Below, one piece after another: positions 27,715 to 36,406 of a stretch of 64,000 nucleotides of DNA. Source of the DNA: Streptomyces lydicus (GTDB lineage Bacteria > Actinomycetota > Actinomycetes > Streptomycetales > Streptomycetaceae); assembly GCF_000717345.1 (NCBI RefSeq), contig NZ_JNZA01000030.1, positions 19,499-83,498 on the forward strand. The letters are read 5' to 3'. The stretch's first letter is position 1, and each line of letters starts with the position of its first letter. A program made the position numbers and the translations under genes. A model generated the notes under the pieces. That model was not told the DNA's origin and did no database searches. It was given only the letters and a program-made list of their open reading frames with translations.

Positions 27715-28974
27715 ATGGCCGCCGGATACGCGGAGCTGCTCAGGACCCGGCACGCCGCCCGGCTGCTGGCCGGGACGCTGGTGGGCAGGCTGCCGAACGC
27801 CACCGCGGCGCTGGCGGTGGTCCTGTTCGTCCGCGCCGAGGGCGGCAGCTACGCGCTGGCCGGCGCGCTCTCGGCGGTCTACGGCCTCTGCACCGCCATC
27901 GGCCAGCCGCTGCTCGGCCGGGCCGTGGACCTGTACGGACAGCCGCGGGTGATGCTGCCCGCCGCGGTGCTCTCGGCCCTGGGGATGGCGCTGCTGGCCG
28001 TCGTCGGCCTGGACGTGCTGTGGCTGTCCTACGCCGCCGTGGTGGTCGCCGGATTCTTCACCCCGCCCCTGGAGGGCGGGTTGCGGGCGCTGTGGCCGGG
28101 AGTGCTCAAACGCGCCGACCAGGTGCACGCGGCCTACGCGCTGGACGCGGTCGCCCAGGAAGTGATGTTCGCGGTCGGGCCGTTGCTGGTGACGCTGTGC
28201 GTGGCGATCCGGTCGGCGGGCGCGGCGCTGCTGGTGATCAACGCGGCCGGGGTGCTCGGCGCGCTCTCCGTCGTCGTCTCCGAGCCGTCCCGGCGGTGGC
28301 GCAGCGGGCCCCGCGAGGCGCACTGGCTGGGCGCCCTGCGCTCCGCCGGGCTGCTGGTGCTGCTCGGCGCGTTCTTCTTCGTGGGCCTCGCGCTGGGCTC
28401 GATAGCGGTCGCCGCGGTGGCGTACGCCGACGGGCACGGCGGCGGGATGATCTCCAGCTGGCTGCTCTCCGCGCTCGGGGCGGGCGCGCTGGCCGGCGGC
28501 ATCGTCTACGGTGCGCGCACCTGGCCGGGGCGGCCGGAGGGCCGGCTGCGGCTGCTCATCGGGCTGCTGGCGCTGGGCTATCTGCCGCTGGCGCTGGTGC
28601 CCGGGCCGGTGGGGATGACGGCGCTGACCGGCGTCGCGGGGGTGTTCCTGGCGCCCGCGCTGGCCTGTGCGTTCGTCGTCGTCGACCGGCACGCCCCCAA
28701 GGGCACGGTGACGGAGGCGTTTTCGTGGCTGGTGACGACGTTCGGCGTCGGATCGGCGGTGGGCGCGTCGGTGGCCGGGCCGGCGGTGGAGGGCGGCGGA
28801 GCGGCGGCCGGATTCGCGGTGGCCGGCGCGGGCGGCCTCGCCGCACTGCTGGTCCTTTTGTCGACGAAGCGATTTCTTGGGGAGCCCGTACGGCGCACGG
28901 CGGGTGCGGCCCCGGCGGAAAATGATCGAAACGGGGCTGTCGAACCCGGTTTCAGAGCAGGCCATCAGGCGTAA
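27715..28974 (+). CDS. Major facilitator superfamily transporter
   Basis: This 419-residue membrane protein has about 12 hydrophobic segments. The loop 2-3 motif is GRAVDLYGQPRVMLPAA, a relaxed form of the GxxxDRxGRR signature. The family resembles efflux carriers of streptomycetes; the substrate is unknown. It ends 9 bp before pafA and starts 37 bp from the palindrome shared with the divergent LacI-type regulator. The LacI/MFS pair sits inside the proteasome gene order without an obvious functional link. Confidence 0.85.
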   Translation: MAAGYAELLRTRHAARLLAGTLVGRLPNATAALAVVLFVRAEGGSYALAGALSAVYGLCTAIGQPLLGRAVDLYGQPRVMLPAAVLSALGMALLAVVGLDVLWLSYAAVVVAGFFTPPLEGGLRALWPGVLKRADQVHAAYALDAVAQEVMFAVGPLLVTLCVAIRSAGAALLVINAAGVLGALSVVVSEPSRRWRSGPREAHWLGALRSAGLLVLLGAFFFVGLALGSIAVAAVAYADGHGGGMISSWLLSALGAGALAGGIVYGARTWPGRPEGRLRLLIGLLALGYLPLALVPGPVGMTALTGVAGVFLAPALACAFVVVDRHAPKGTVTEAFSWLVTTFGVGSAVGASVAGPAVEGGGAAAGFAVAGAGGLAALLVLLSTKRFLGEPVRRTAGAAPAENDRNGAVEPGFRAGHQA

Positions 28975-28983
28975 TGTTCAGTC
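28972..28983 (+). promoter_or_regulatory. Possible leaderless promoter of pafA
   Basis: TAATGT at 28972-28977 ends 6 bp before the pafA ATG and no ribosome site is visible in the 9-bp gap. The hexamer starts at the stop codon of the MFS gene. This would allow pafA to be expressed independently of the LacI-controlled unit. The -35 region is weak. Confidence 0.4.
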
Positions 28984-30345
28984 ATGGACCGCCGCATTTT
29001 CGGGCTGGAGAACGAGTACGGCGTCACGTGCACGTTCAGGGGACAGCGCCGACTGTCGCCTGACGAAGTGGCGCGGTACCTCTTCCGCCGTGTCGTGTCA
29101 TGGGGCCGCAGCAGCAATGTCTTCCTGCGGAACGGCGCCCGCCTGTACTTGGACGTGGGTTCGCACCCGGAATACGCAACTCCCGAGTGCGACAACGTGA
29201 CCGAGCTGGTCACCCACGACAAGGCCGGTGAGCGCATTCTCGAGGGTCTGCTCGTCGACGCCGAGCGCCGCCTGCACGAGGAGGGAATCGCGGGCGACGT
29301 CTATCTCTTCAAGAACAACACCGATTCGGCGGGAAACTCCTACGGCTGCCACGAGAATTACCTCGTCGCGCGCCACGGCGAGTTCTCCCGGCTCGCGGAC
29401 ATCCTCATTCCGTTCCTCGTCACCCGTCAGCTGCTGTGCGGCGCGGGCAAGGTGCTGCAGACTCCGCGCGGCGCCGTCTACTGCGTCAGTCAGCGCGCCG
29501 AGCACATCTGGGAGGGCGTCTCCTCGGCGACCACCCGCTCCCGTCCCATCATCAACACCCGCGACGAACCGCACGCGGACGCCGAGCGCTACCGCCGGCT
29601 GCACGTCATCGTCGGGGACTCCAACATGTCCGAGACGACCATGATGCTCAAGGTCGGCGCCACGGACCTCGTCCTGCGCATGATCGAGGCGGGCACGGTC
29701 ATGCGCGATCTGACCCTGGAGAACCCGATCCGGGCGATCCGCGAGGTCAGCCACGACATCACCGGGCAGCGCAAGGTGCGGCTGGCCAGCGGCCGGGAAG
29801 CCTCGGCGCTGGAGGTCCAGCAGGAGTACTACGAGAAGGCCGTGGACTTCTGCGACCGCCGCGGAATCCGTACGGGCCTCGTCGAGCGCGTGCTGGAGCT
29901 GTGGGGCCGCACCCTGGAGGCGATCCGGGACGAGGAGCTCGACCGCATCTCGACCGAGATCGACTGGGTGATGAAACATCAGCTCATCGAGCGGTACCGC
30001 ACAAAGAACAACATCACCATGTCCCACCCGCGAGTGGCGCAGATAGACCTCGCCTATCACGACATTCACCGCCGCCGGGGGCTTTACTACCTCCTGGAGC
30101 GGAAGGGACAAGCGGCCCGGATCTGCAACGACTTGAAGATCTTCGAGGGTAAATCGGTGCCGCCGCAGACCACTCGGGCGCGGCTGCGCGGCGACTTCAT
30201 CCGCCGGGCCCAGGAACAGCGCCGTGATTTCACGGTCGACTGGGTCCACCTCAAGCTGAATGACCAGGCGCAGCGCACGGTCCTGTGCAAGGACCCGTTC
30301 CGTTCGGTGGACGACCGGGTGGAGAAGCTGATCGCCGGAATGTGA
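28984..30345 (+). CDS. pafA: Pup-protein ligase
   Basis: This 453-residue ligase phosphorylates the C-terminal glutamate of Pup and transfers Pup to substrate lysines. It is a paralogue of Dop: [12 protein letters not shown] at the start contains the catalytic Glu/Asp region, [16 protein letters not shown] and [19 protein letters not shown] are shared motifs. The Dop-specific loop is absent, which accounts for the shorter length. The C-terminal domain (about 380-453) includes [15 protein letters not shown] and ends KLIAGM. The ATG follows the MFS stop by 9 bp; translation may be leaderless or coupled. Confidence 0.96.
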   Translation: MDRRIFGLENEYGVTCTFRGQRRLSPDEVARYLFRRVVSWGRSSNVFLRNGARLYLDVGSHPEYATPECDNVTELVTHDKAGERILEGLLVDAERRLHEEGIAGDVYLFKNNTDSAGNSYGCHENYLVARHGEFSRLADILIPFLVTRQLLCGAGKVLQTPRGAVYCVSQRAEHIWEGVSSATTRSRPIINTRDEPHADAERYRRLHVIVGDSNMSETTMMLKVGATDLVLRMIEAGTVMRDLTLENPIRAIREVSHDITGQRKVRLASGREASALEVQQEYYEKAVDFCDRRGIRTGLVERVLELWGRTLEAIRDEELDRISTEIDWVMKHQLIERYRTKNNITMSHPRVAQIDLAYHDIHRRRGLYYLLERKGQAARICNDLKIFEGKSVPPQTTRARLRGDFIRRAQEQRRDFTVDWVHLKLNDQAQRTVLCKDPFRSVDDRVEKLIAGM

Positions 30346-30366
30346 CCCGCGGGGAATGCGGAGGGT

Positions 30367-30393
30367 GTGCCGGGAGCGAGCCGCTCCCGGCAC
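30367..30393 (+). terminator. Terminator of pafA
   Basis: Perfect 12-bp arms GTGCCGGGAGCG and CGCTCCCGGCAC close around a 3-nt loop, 21 bp after the stop codon. Confidence 0.75.
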
Positions 30394-30481
30394 ATCGCCG
30401 TGTTGTACCGGGGAAGGTCCACAGGGACAGGTCGTAGAGTGGCGGGCATTGCCCACCACCCCACGAGCCCGAGTTGGACTG

Positions 30482-31507
30482 ATGCTGAATCTCTCCGGGG
30501 CACGACCCCCGCACCCCCGCTCGTTCACGAAAAGCACCCGTCGCGCCGCCGCGGCCGCGCTGACCGTGCCCCTTCTGCTGCTCTCCGCCGCCTGCGGGTC
30601 CGACGACGGCAAGAGCGCGGCGGGCGGGGCGGTCGTCAAGGTCGAGGGCAAGGCGGGGGCGCAGCCCAAGATCACGGTGCCCAAGGGCGCCAAGCCGTCC
30701 GACACGGCCGTCACCAAGACCCTCGTGCAGGGCAAGGGCGCGACCGTCAAGAAGGGGGATCTGGTCCGGCTGGACTTCGCGGCCCAGACGATGAAGGGCC
30801 AGAACCTCGGCAGCAGCTGGACGCCGCAGCCCGGGGCGAAGCCGGGCGCACCGCGTGCCCAGGTCGTCACCGAGGTCACCGACCAGATGACCCAGCAGCA
30901 GCTGCCGCCGAAGGTGCTGTCCGCGGCCGCCGGGCAGAAGGTCGGCAGCCGCTTCGAGGTCGAGGGCACCGCCAAGGCGCTGATCGGCGAGGGCCTCAAC
31001 CCGCAGTCCGGGATCAAGCCGGGGGACGGTCTGGTCTGGGTCGTCGACGTGGTCGGTGCGCAGAAGGTCGACAAGAAGGCGAAGGCCGAGGGGAAGCAGG
31101 CGTCGCCGGAGAGCGGGATGCCCGAGGTGACGGCGGCCGACGAGAAGGCCGCGCAGATCACCGTCCCCAAGGGGGAGAAGGCCCCGAAGGGCCTGGAGCA
31201 GCAGGTCCTGATCAAGGGCAAGGGGCCCGAGGTCAAGGCCGGTGACGGGCTGATCGCTCAGTACACGGGCGTGAAGTGGGAGGACGGCAAGAAGTTCGAC
31301 TCCTCCTGGGACCACGGCGGCGCGACCGCGTTCCAGATCGGCACCGGGCAGGTCGTCCAGGGCTGGGACAAGGCGCTGGTCGGCAAGCACGTCGGTGACC
31401 GGGTGGAGATCGTGATCCCGCCGAAGCTCGCCTACGGCACGAGCCCGCAGCACCAGCTGGCCAAGAACACCCTGGTCTTCTCGGTCGACATCGTCGGCAC
31501 GGTCTGA
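30482..31507 (+). CDS. FKBP-type peptidyl-prolyl isomerase lipoprotein, two FKBP domains
   Basis: This is a 341-residue protein. I chose ATG at 30482, which gives a lipoprotein signal with twin-arginine-like STRRAAAAAL and lipobox SAAC (Cys38). The first FKBP-like domain (about 85-200) is degenerate. The second (about 245-341) is canonical: VQGWDKALVGKHVGDRVEIV then IPPKLAYG, with the usual aromatic active-site positions. It would act outside the membrane on exported proteins. A cytosolic single-domain FKBP gene follows after 69 bp. Confidence 0.88.
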   Translation: MLNLSGARPPHPRSFTKSTRRAAAAALTVPLLLLSAACGSDDGKSAAGGAVVKVEGKAGAQPKITVPKGAKPSDTAVTKTLVQGKGATVKKGDLVRLDFAAQTMKGQNLGSSWTPQPGAKPGAPRAQVVTEVTDQMTQQQLPPKVLSAAAGQKVGSRFEVEGTAKALIGEGLNPQSGIKPGDGLVWVVDVVGAQKVDKKAKAEGKQASPESGMPEVTAADEKAAQITVPKGEKAPKGLEQQVLIKGKGPEVKAGDGLIAQYTGVKWEDGKKFDSSWDHGGATAFQIGTGQVVQGWDKALVGKHVGDRVEIVIPPKLAYGTSPQHQLAKNTLVFSVDIVGTV

Positions 31508-31576
31508 CCTGCGGCGTCGGCAAGATCTGCGAGACTGACCCGGTAATCGGAAAGATTCGTAAGTAGGAGCACATCC

Positions 31577-31951
31577 GTGAGCATCGACAAGCCCGAGATC
31601 GACTTTCCTGAGGGCCCGGCTCCCACCGAGCTCGAGATCGTGGACCTGAAGGAGGGCGACGGGCCGGTCGCCAAGGCCGGGGACACCGTCTCCGTCCACT
31701 ACGTCGGGGTCTCCTTCAGCACCGGCGAGGAGTTCGACGCGAGCTGGAACCGCGGCAAGCCGCTGCAGTTCCAGCTGGGCGCCGGCCAGGTCATCGCCGG
31801 CTGGGACCAGGGCGTGCAGGGCATGAAGGTCGGCGGCCGCCGCCGGCTGACCATCCCCGCGCACCTCGCGTACGGCGACCGCGGCGCCGGTGGCGGCCGC
31901 ATCGCCCCGGGCGAGACGCTGATCTTCGTCTGCGACCTGGTCTCCGTCTGA
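31577..31951 (+). CDS. FKBP-type peptidyl-prolyl cis-trans isomerase
   Basis: This 124-residue single-domain, cytoplasmic FKBP has no signal peptide. VHYVGVSFSTGEEFDASWNR, VIAGWDQGVQGMKVGGRR and IPAHLAYGDRGAG carry the conserved active-site positions. The start is GTG, after TAGGAG. A strong terminator at 31991 separates it from pafB. Confidence 0.95.
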   Translation: MSIDKPEIDFPEGPAPTELEIVDLKEGDGPVAKAGDTVSVHYVGVSFSTGEEFDASWNRGKPLQFQLGAGQVIAGWDQGVQGMKVGGRRRLTIPAHLAYGDRGAGGGRIAPGETLIFVCDLVSV

Positions 31952-31990
31952 CACCGGGCAGCTCCCGGCCCGGCGGCCGGTGAGGCAGTC

Positions 31991-32026
31991 CCGAGGGCCC
32001 GTGCCGATCCCGGCACGGGCCCTCGG
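31991..32026 (+). terminator. Intrinsic terminator after the FKBP genes
   Basis: Perfect 16-bp arms CCGAGGGCCCGTGCCG and CGGCACGGGCCCTCGG with loop ATCC are followed by CTTTT, the clearest intrinsic terminator in the window. Confidence 0.9.
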
Positions 32027-32089
32027 CTTTTGCCGCACGCACCCCGAGCGGTACGGTCACGATCGGGAGTTCAACGAGAAAGGGCGTCG

Positions 32090-33106
32090 ATGGCCATTGC
32101 CAAGGCCGAGCGGCTGATGAACCTGGCGCTGTGCCTGCTGGGGACGCGACGCCCGCTGACCAAGCGCGAGCTCAGGTCGTCCATCGAGGCGTACGTCGAA
32201 GCCTTCGGGCCGGGCTACGCCATGGCCTTCGGCAACGGAACCGCCGACACGGGCGGCGACGACGCCTTCAACCGGATGTTCGAGCGGGACAAGGACGATC
32301 TGCGCGAACTCGGCCTGGTCATCGAGACCGTCGAAGGCATCGACGGCGACATCGGCTATCTCGCCCGCCGTGACAGCAACCGGCTGCCGCCGATCACCCT
32401 GGACGCCGAGGAGGCCGCCGCGCTCGGGCTCGCCGCCAAGGTCTGGCAGCAGGCCCGGCTGGCCGGCGCCGCCAGCGGCGCGCTGCAGAAGCTGCGCGCG
32501 GCCGGGATGCCGCTGGCCGAGAACGGCGAGGACTACGACGCCGGGCAGCCGCACAGTGCCCTCGAACCCCGCATCCCCGCCCACGAAGCCTCCTTCGAAC
32601 CGCTGATGCTGGCCTGCCGCGACCGCCGGCCGGTCGTCTTCGACTACCGCAAGTCCACCGCCGCCCACCCCGAGCAGCGGCAGGTCGAACCCTGGATCCT
32701 GGAGTGCTGGCGCGGCCACTGGTACGTCGCCGGCTGGGACCGCGACCGCAAGGCGGAGCGGGTCTTCCGGCTCTCCCGGATCACCGGCAAGGTCCGCTCC
32801 CGCCAGGGCAGGTTCACCGCGCCGGTGCCCGACCACGTCACCGTCCGCGAGACCGTCGAGAGCTGGGCGGGCGAGACCGCGACCGGCACCGCCCGGATCA
32901 GGCTCCGCGCCGGGCACGGCTATCCGCTGCGCGCCCGGGCACTGTCCGTCCGCGCGGTGGGCGACGGCTGGGACGAGCTGGAGATCCCCAACGGCCACGG
33001 GCTCGACGCCTGGCTCGTGGAGTTCGGACCGGACGTCGTCGTACTGGAACCGGCGGAGCTGCGCGCCGAGGTCATCGACCGGCTGCGCGCCGTGGCCAAG
33101 GGCTGA
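32090..33106 (+). CDS. pafB: WYL-domain DNA-damage regulator PafB
   Basis: This 338-residue regulator has an N-terminal winged helix (AKAERLMNLALCLLGTRRPL then TKRELRSSI), a central WYL domain (about 185-260, with RRPVVFDYRKST and WHWYVAGW-type RGHWYVAGWDRDR) and a C-terminal WCX extension. In mycobacteria PafB and PafC form a dimer that activates the RecA/LexA-independent DNA-damage regulon. The start is ATG at 32090. The gene pafC begins 20 bp downstream. The pair is encoded between the FKBP genes and the tat genes, as in other actinobacteria. Confidence 0.94.
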   Translation: MAIAKAERLMNLALCLLGTRRPLTKRELRSSIEAYVEAFGPGYAMAFGNGTADTGGDDAFNRMFERDKDDLRELGLVIETVEGIDGDIGYLARRDSNRLPPITLDAEEAAALGLAAKVWQQARLAGAASGALQKLRAAGMPLAENGEDYDAGQPHSALEPRIPAHEASFEPLMLACRDRRPVVFDYRKSTAAHPEQRQVEPWILECWRGHWYVAGWDRDRKAERVFRLSRITGKVRSRQGRFTAPVPDHVTVRETVESWAGETATGTARIRLRAGHGYPLRARALSVRAVGDGWDELEIPNGHGLDAWLVEFGPDVVVLEPAELRAEVIDRLRAVAKG

Positions 33107-33126
33107 GAGGGACGGGACACACACGC

Positions 33127-34077
33127 ATGGCCACGAATGCGATCGACCAGACCCGGCGGATGCTGTCGCTGGTGACCTACCTGCGCGAGCGGCCCGGTGC
33201 CCGGGTCGGCGACGTCGCCCGCGCCTTCGGCATCACCGAGGACGAGCTGATCGCCGATCTCGACGTGCTGCCGATGTGCGGGACGAGCTTCCGCGGCGGC
33301 GACCTGCTGGACATCGACACCGACGGCGACCGGATCTGGTGGCACAACCCCGACGACGTCGCCGAGCCGCTGCGGCTGGCCGCCGACGAGGCCACCGCCC
33401 TGCTGGTCGCGGCCCGCGCGGTGGCCACCCTGCCCGGGCTGCGCGAGGGCGACCGGCAGGCACTGCTGCGCGCCACCGCCAAGCTGGAGGCGGCGGCCGG
33501 TGAGGCGGCCGGCGCCAGCTCCCGGCTCTCGGTCACCTTCGAGTCCGAGGGCGGCGTCTTCGCCGACGTCGACCGCGCCATCGCCGAGCGGCGCCGGCTG
33601 TGGCTGCGCTACTACTCCCCGGCCCGCGACGAGCTCACCGAGCGCGAGGTGGACCCGATCCGGCTGTTCGCCGTCGGCCACACCTACATGGAGGCGTGGT
33701 GCCGGCTCTCCGAGGCCCGGCGCACCTTCCGGCTCGACCGGGTCGCCGAGATCAAGCTGCTGGACGCGCCCGCCGACCCGCCGCCGGTCGAGCTGCGCGA
33801 TCTGTCCGAGGGGCTGGTGCAGCCGGCCGCCGAGGACCCCGAGGTGTCCGTCGAGGTCGGGCCGGGCGGCCGCTGGGTCGCCGAGTACTACCCGCACGAC
33901 AGCGCCGAGGAGCTCCCGGACGGCGGGCTGCGCATCACCCTGCGCACCCCCGACCCGACCTCGCTGCGGCGGCTCGCGCTGCGGCTGGGCCGGGACGGCC
34001 GGATCGTGGCGCCCCAGGCGCTCGCCGACAGTGCGCGGCGCGCCGCCGAGCAGGCGCTCGCGGCGTACGGCGCGTGA
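33127..34077 (+). CDS. pafC: WYL-domain DNA-damage regulator PafC
   Basis: This 316-residue partner of PafB has an N-terminal HTH (IDQTRRMLSLVTYLRE then GARVGDVARAFGITEDEL), WYL core (about 130-215, RRLWLRYYSPARDEL and TYMEAWCRLSEARRTFRLDR) and C-terminal WCX domain (about 235-310). The start is ATG at 33127; the nearest ribosome-site-like GAGAGGG is about 15 bp away, so translational coupling to pafB is likely. Confidence 0.94.
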   Translation: MATNAIDQTRRMLSLVTYLRERPGARVGDVARAFGITEDELIADLDVLPMCGTSFRGGDLLDIDTDGDRIWWHNPDDVAEPLRLAADEATALLVAARAVATLPGLREGDRQALLRATAKLEAAAGEAAGASSRLSVTFESEGGVFADVDRAIAERRRLWLRYYSPARDELTEREVDPIRLFAVGHTYMEAWCRLSEARRTFRLDRVAEIKLLDAPADPPPVELRDLSEGLVQPAAEDPEVSVEVGPGGRWVAEYYPHDSAEELPDGGLRITLRTPDPTSLRRLALRLGRDGRIVAPQALADSARRAAEQALAAYGA

Positions 34078-34136
34078 GCGCGGCGCGGCGCACCGGCACC
34101 GCGCAGTGCGCAGGGAGAAGGAGGAGGCAGCGACGG

Positions 34137-34382
34137 ATGACGACCACGATGGCGGGCGCGGGCGCCCCGGTGCTCTTCAAGGCGGCCTGCCCGGACTGCC
34201 GGGGCCGCTTCGAGCTGGGTTCGGACGCCTTCCGGCTGGCGATCGGCGCCAGCAGCCGTACCACCTTCTACTCCTTCACCTGCCCGGACTGCCGCCGCGC
34301 GGTGCGCAGGCCGGCCGGCGAGCGGATCGTCGAGCTGCTCACCGGCGGCGGGGTGCGCACGCTGCGGCTGCACACCGGCTGA
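34137..34382 (+). CDS. Small protein with two CPDC motifs (zinc-ribbon-like)
   Basis: This 81-residue protein starts at ATG 34137, after AAGGAGGAGG, 59 bp from pafC. Two cysteine knuckles, AACPDCRGRFEL and FTCPDCRRAVRRP, are spaced about 30 residues apart, so one zinc ion could be bound. Between them is SSRTTFYSFTC. I recognise no named family. Its place between pafC and the next small membrane protein suggests it is expressed with pafBC. Confidence 0.75.
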   Translation: MTTTMAGAGAPVLFKAACPDCRGRFELGSDAFRLAIGASSRTTFYSFTCPDCRRAVRRPAGERIVELLTGGGVRTLRLHTG

Positions 34383-34386
34383 CCGA

Positions 34387-34398
34387 TAGGCTCGCCCC
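34387..34398 (+). promoter_or_regulatory. Possible leaderless promoter of the small membrane protein gene
   Basis: TAGGCT at 34387-34392 ends 6 bp before the ATG at 34399. This is the same geometry as in front of trmI, and there is no ribosome site. Confidence 0.45.
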
Positions 34399-34602
34399 AT
34401 GCTCTGGCCCATGATCGCTATCGCCCTCGGCTTCCTCGGGCTCGCCGTGCTCGGCGTCCTCGCCGTCCGCGTCTTCGTCGAGGTGCGGCGCCTGGCCCGC
34501 CAGGTCGGTGCGACATCCGAGCGGATCCAGCGGGCCGCGCAGGACCTGGAGCGGGCCGCGGTCCCGCTGGCCTCCCGGATGCACGAGGCCGGACGGGACT
34601 GA
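34399..34602 (+). CDS. Small single-pass membrane protein
   Basis: This 67-residue protein has a hydrophobic N-terminal helix (MLWPMIAIALGFLGLAVLGV, continuing to about residue 24), followed by an amphipathic basic helix (FVEVRRLARQVGATSERIQR) of coiled-coil character. The architecture resembles TatA/TatB (one membrane helix plus amphipathic helix), but the FG hinge motif is absent, so I do not call it a Tat component. It may be leaderless. Confidence 0.65.
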   Translation: MLWPMIAIALGFLGLAVLGVLAVRVFVEVRRLARQVGATSERIQRAAQDLERAAVPLASRMHEAGRD

Positions 34603-34697
34603 CCGGCGCGGCCGCCTGGCGGGGCGGGTCCGGAGCCGGCGGGCGCCGGGTGGTTGCCGCACGCGGCGGCACCCTGCTGCCGCGGACGGCGGAGAGG

Positions 34698-34703
34698 TAG
34701 GCT
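34698..34703 (+). promoter_or_regulatory. Candidate -10 element of tatA
   Basis: TAGGCT gives a predicted leader of about 160 nt before tatA, unusually long for this window. An ATG at 34706 lies inside the predicted start region but has no ribosome site. Confidence 0.35.
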
Positions 34704-34869
34704 GCATGCGCGGTTCACACAGCGCGGCGGTCGGGGCAATCGGGAGTACGCAAGGGGATTGCCCGGCGTTCACCACCGAACGTTACGATCGAATCAGCAC
34801 CAGGACGCCAGTCCGACCCCATCGGCAGGCACCACAGCAGACGCCGCCCCGGCGAGAAGGTAGTCGCAC

Positions 34870-35169
34870 ATGCTCAGCAACCTGAGGGCCCCTGAGATCA
34901 TCCTGATCCTCGTTGTCATTGTGCTGCTGTTCGGCGCGAAGAAGCTTCCGGACATGGCGCGTTCGCTCGGCAAGTCCGCCCGGATCCTCAAGAGCGAGGC
35001 CAAGGCGATGAAGAAGGACGGCGAGGGCGACGGCGGTGCCGCGGCCGGTACGACGTCCGAGGCTCCCTCCGACGCCCAGCAGGCTCCTCGTACGATCCAG
35101 GCGGCTCCCGGTGATGTGAGCAGCTCGCGCCCCGTGGCCGAGCCGAACCACACCACCAAGCAGGGCTGA
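34870..35169 (+). CDS. tatA: Twin-arginine translocase subunit TatA
   Basis: This 99-residue pore-forming subunit of the Tat export system has a membrane helix (PEIILILVVIVLLFGAKKLP), the FGxxKLP hinge, and the amphipathic helix DMARSLGKSARILKSEAKAM, followed by a Ser/Ala/Pro-rich tail. The gene tatC follows after 62 bp; no tatB is present in the window. The ATG follows GAGAAGG. Confidence 0.95.
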   Translation: MLSNLRAPEIILILVVIVLLFGAKKLPDMARSLGKSARILKSEAKAMKKDGEGDGGAAAGTTSEAPSDAQQAPRTIQAAPGDVSSSRPVAEPNHTTKQG

Positions 35170-35231
35170 CCGAACCGACCCAGCCGCCGGCTCCGGTCGC
35201 GCGCGGCTGATGTACGAGACGAGGAAGTGGG

Positions 35232-36200
35232 TTGCTCAAGTCTGCCCGCAAGCAGGAGAAGGACCCCGAGGGGCGGATGCCGCTCGCGGCGCATCTGCGT
35301 GAGCTGCGCAACCGGCTGCTGAAGTCGGTGCTGGCCATCGGTGTGGTCACGGCCGTCGCGGCGCTCTACTACAAGGACATCGCGCACTTCATCACCGGGC
35401 CGACGCTCGACGTGGTGGGCTGTCCGAAGGCTGCCCCCGGCGGCAAGCTCCCGCATGATCATCCCTGCGCGCAGATCTATGCGAACGGTCTGATCGCACC
35501 CTTCACGATCGCGATGAAGCTCTCGCTCACCACAGGCGTGGTCCTCGCCAGCCCGGTGTGGCTCTATCAGCTCTGGGCCTTCCTCGCGCCGGGCCTGCAC
35601 TCGCACGAGAAGAAGTACGCGCTCAGCTTCGTCGGCGCCGGCGTCCCGCTCTTCCTCGGCGGCGCGTACCTCGCCTACGCGGTCCTCCCCACCACCGCCG
35701 GGGCGCTGGTCGGCCTGACCCCCGACCAGTGGTCCAACATGTTCCCGGCCGACGATTTCCTCGACATCGTCACGCGCATGGTCGTGGTCTTCGGCCTCGC
35801 CTTCGAGTTGCCGCTGCTGCTGGTGCTGCTGAACTTCGGCGGGGTGCTCACCGGCCGCCGGATCATGAGCTGGTGGCGCTTCATGGTGCTGGGCATCACG
35901 GTCTTCGCGGCGCTCGCCACACCGACCGGTGACCCGCTGACCATGAGCCTGCTGGCCGCCCCCATCGTGGTGCTGTACTTCGGCGCGGCCGGCATCTGCC
36001 TCTTCAACGACCGCCGCCGCAAGCTGGGCAACCCCGATGCGGCGCTGGACGACGACGAGGCGTCCGCGCTGGACCTGACGCCGCTGGACATCGGGGAGAT
36101 CGAGTCGGTGTCGTCCGGCCGGATGCTGCCCGAGCAGGCGAGCGGGGAGCACGGCGCGGGCGAACCGCCGCGCCGGGGCGGCTACGACGACGTGACGTGA
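35232..36200 (+). CDS. tatC: Twin-arginine translocase subunit TatC
   Basis: This 322-residue membrane protein binds twin-arginine signal peptides. There are six membrane helices. The N-terminal cytoplasmic motif MPLAAHLRELRNRLLKSVLA (with the conserved LRxRL) and the first-loop region are intact. The C-terminal tail of about 55 residues is acidic and Gly-rich. The start is TTG at 35232, after GAGGAAG; this is the only start compatible with the conserved N-terminus. A hairpin at 36219 follows. Confidence 0.95.
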   Translation: MLKSARKQEKDPEGRMPLAAHLRELRNRLLKSVLAIGVVTAVAALYYKDIAHFITGPTLDVVGCPKAAPGGKLPHDHPCAQIYANGLIAPFTIAMKLSLTTGVVLASPVWLYQLWAFLAPGLHSHEKKYALSFVGAGVPLFLGGAYLAYAVLPTTAGALVGLTPDQWSNMFPADDFLDIVTRMVVVFGLAFELPLLLVLLNFGGVLTGRRIMSWWRFMVLGITVFAALATPTGDPLTMSLLAAPIVVLYFGAAGICLFNDRRRKLGNPDAALDDDEASALDLTPLDIGEIESVSSGRMLPEQASGEHGAGEPPRRGGYDDVT

Positions 36201-36218
36201 CGCCTGACGGCGTGTGGT

Positions 36219-36250
36219 GACGGCCCCGTGCTCGACGAGCCGGGGCCGTC
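36219..36250 (+). terminator. Terminator of tatC
   Basis: Outer arms GACGGCCCCG and CGGGGCCGTC enclose an inner GCTCG-A-CGAGC hairpin, 18 bp after tatC. Confidence 0.75.
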
Positions 36251-36384
36251 GGCGTACGCGGGGCGGGCACGCCCGTCGGGTGCGGTCCGCGCTCGTCCGG
36301 GGCGGTCCCCGCCCGTCCGGTGCGCTGCCCGTCCGGGCCGTTCGCCCACCGTCGGGTAAAGGGCCGCCATAAAGATCGGGTCGT

Positions 36385-36406
36385 TGTCAGACGTGGCCGG
36401 TAGGCT
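36385..36406 (+). promoter_or_regulatory. RecA-NDp/PafBC-like promoter of the helicase gene
   Basis: TGTCAGAC (36385-36392), then 8 bp, then TAGGCT (36401-36406). It has the same architecture and the same two deviations (AC instead of TG) as the pup promoter. The predicted start is near 36413, only about 4 nt before the ATG. Confidence 0.5.

Noticed and set aside
34706..34885. Upstream open frame overlapping the tatA start
   Set aside because: No ribosome site, the ATG lies within the predicted transcription start region, and the encoded peptide is Arg/Pro/Thr-rich with no coding signature.
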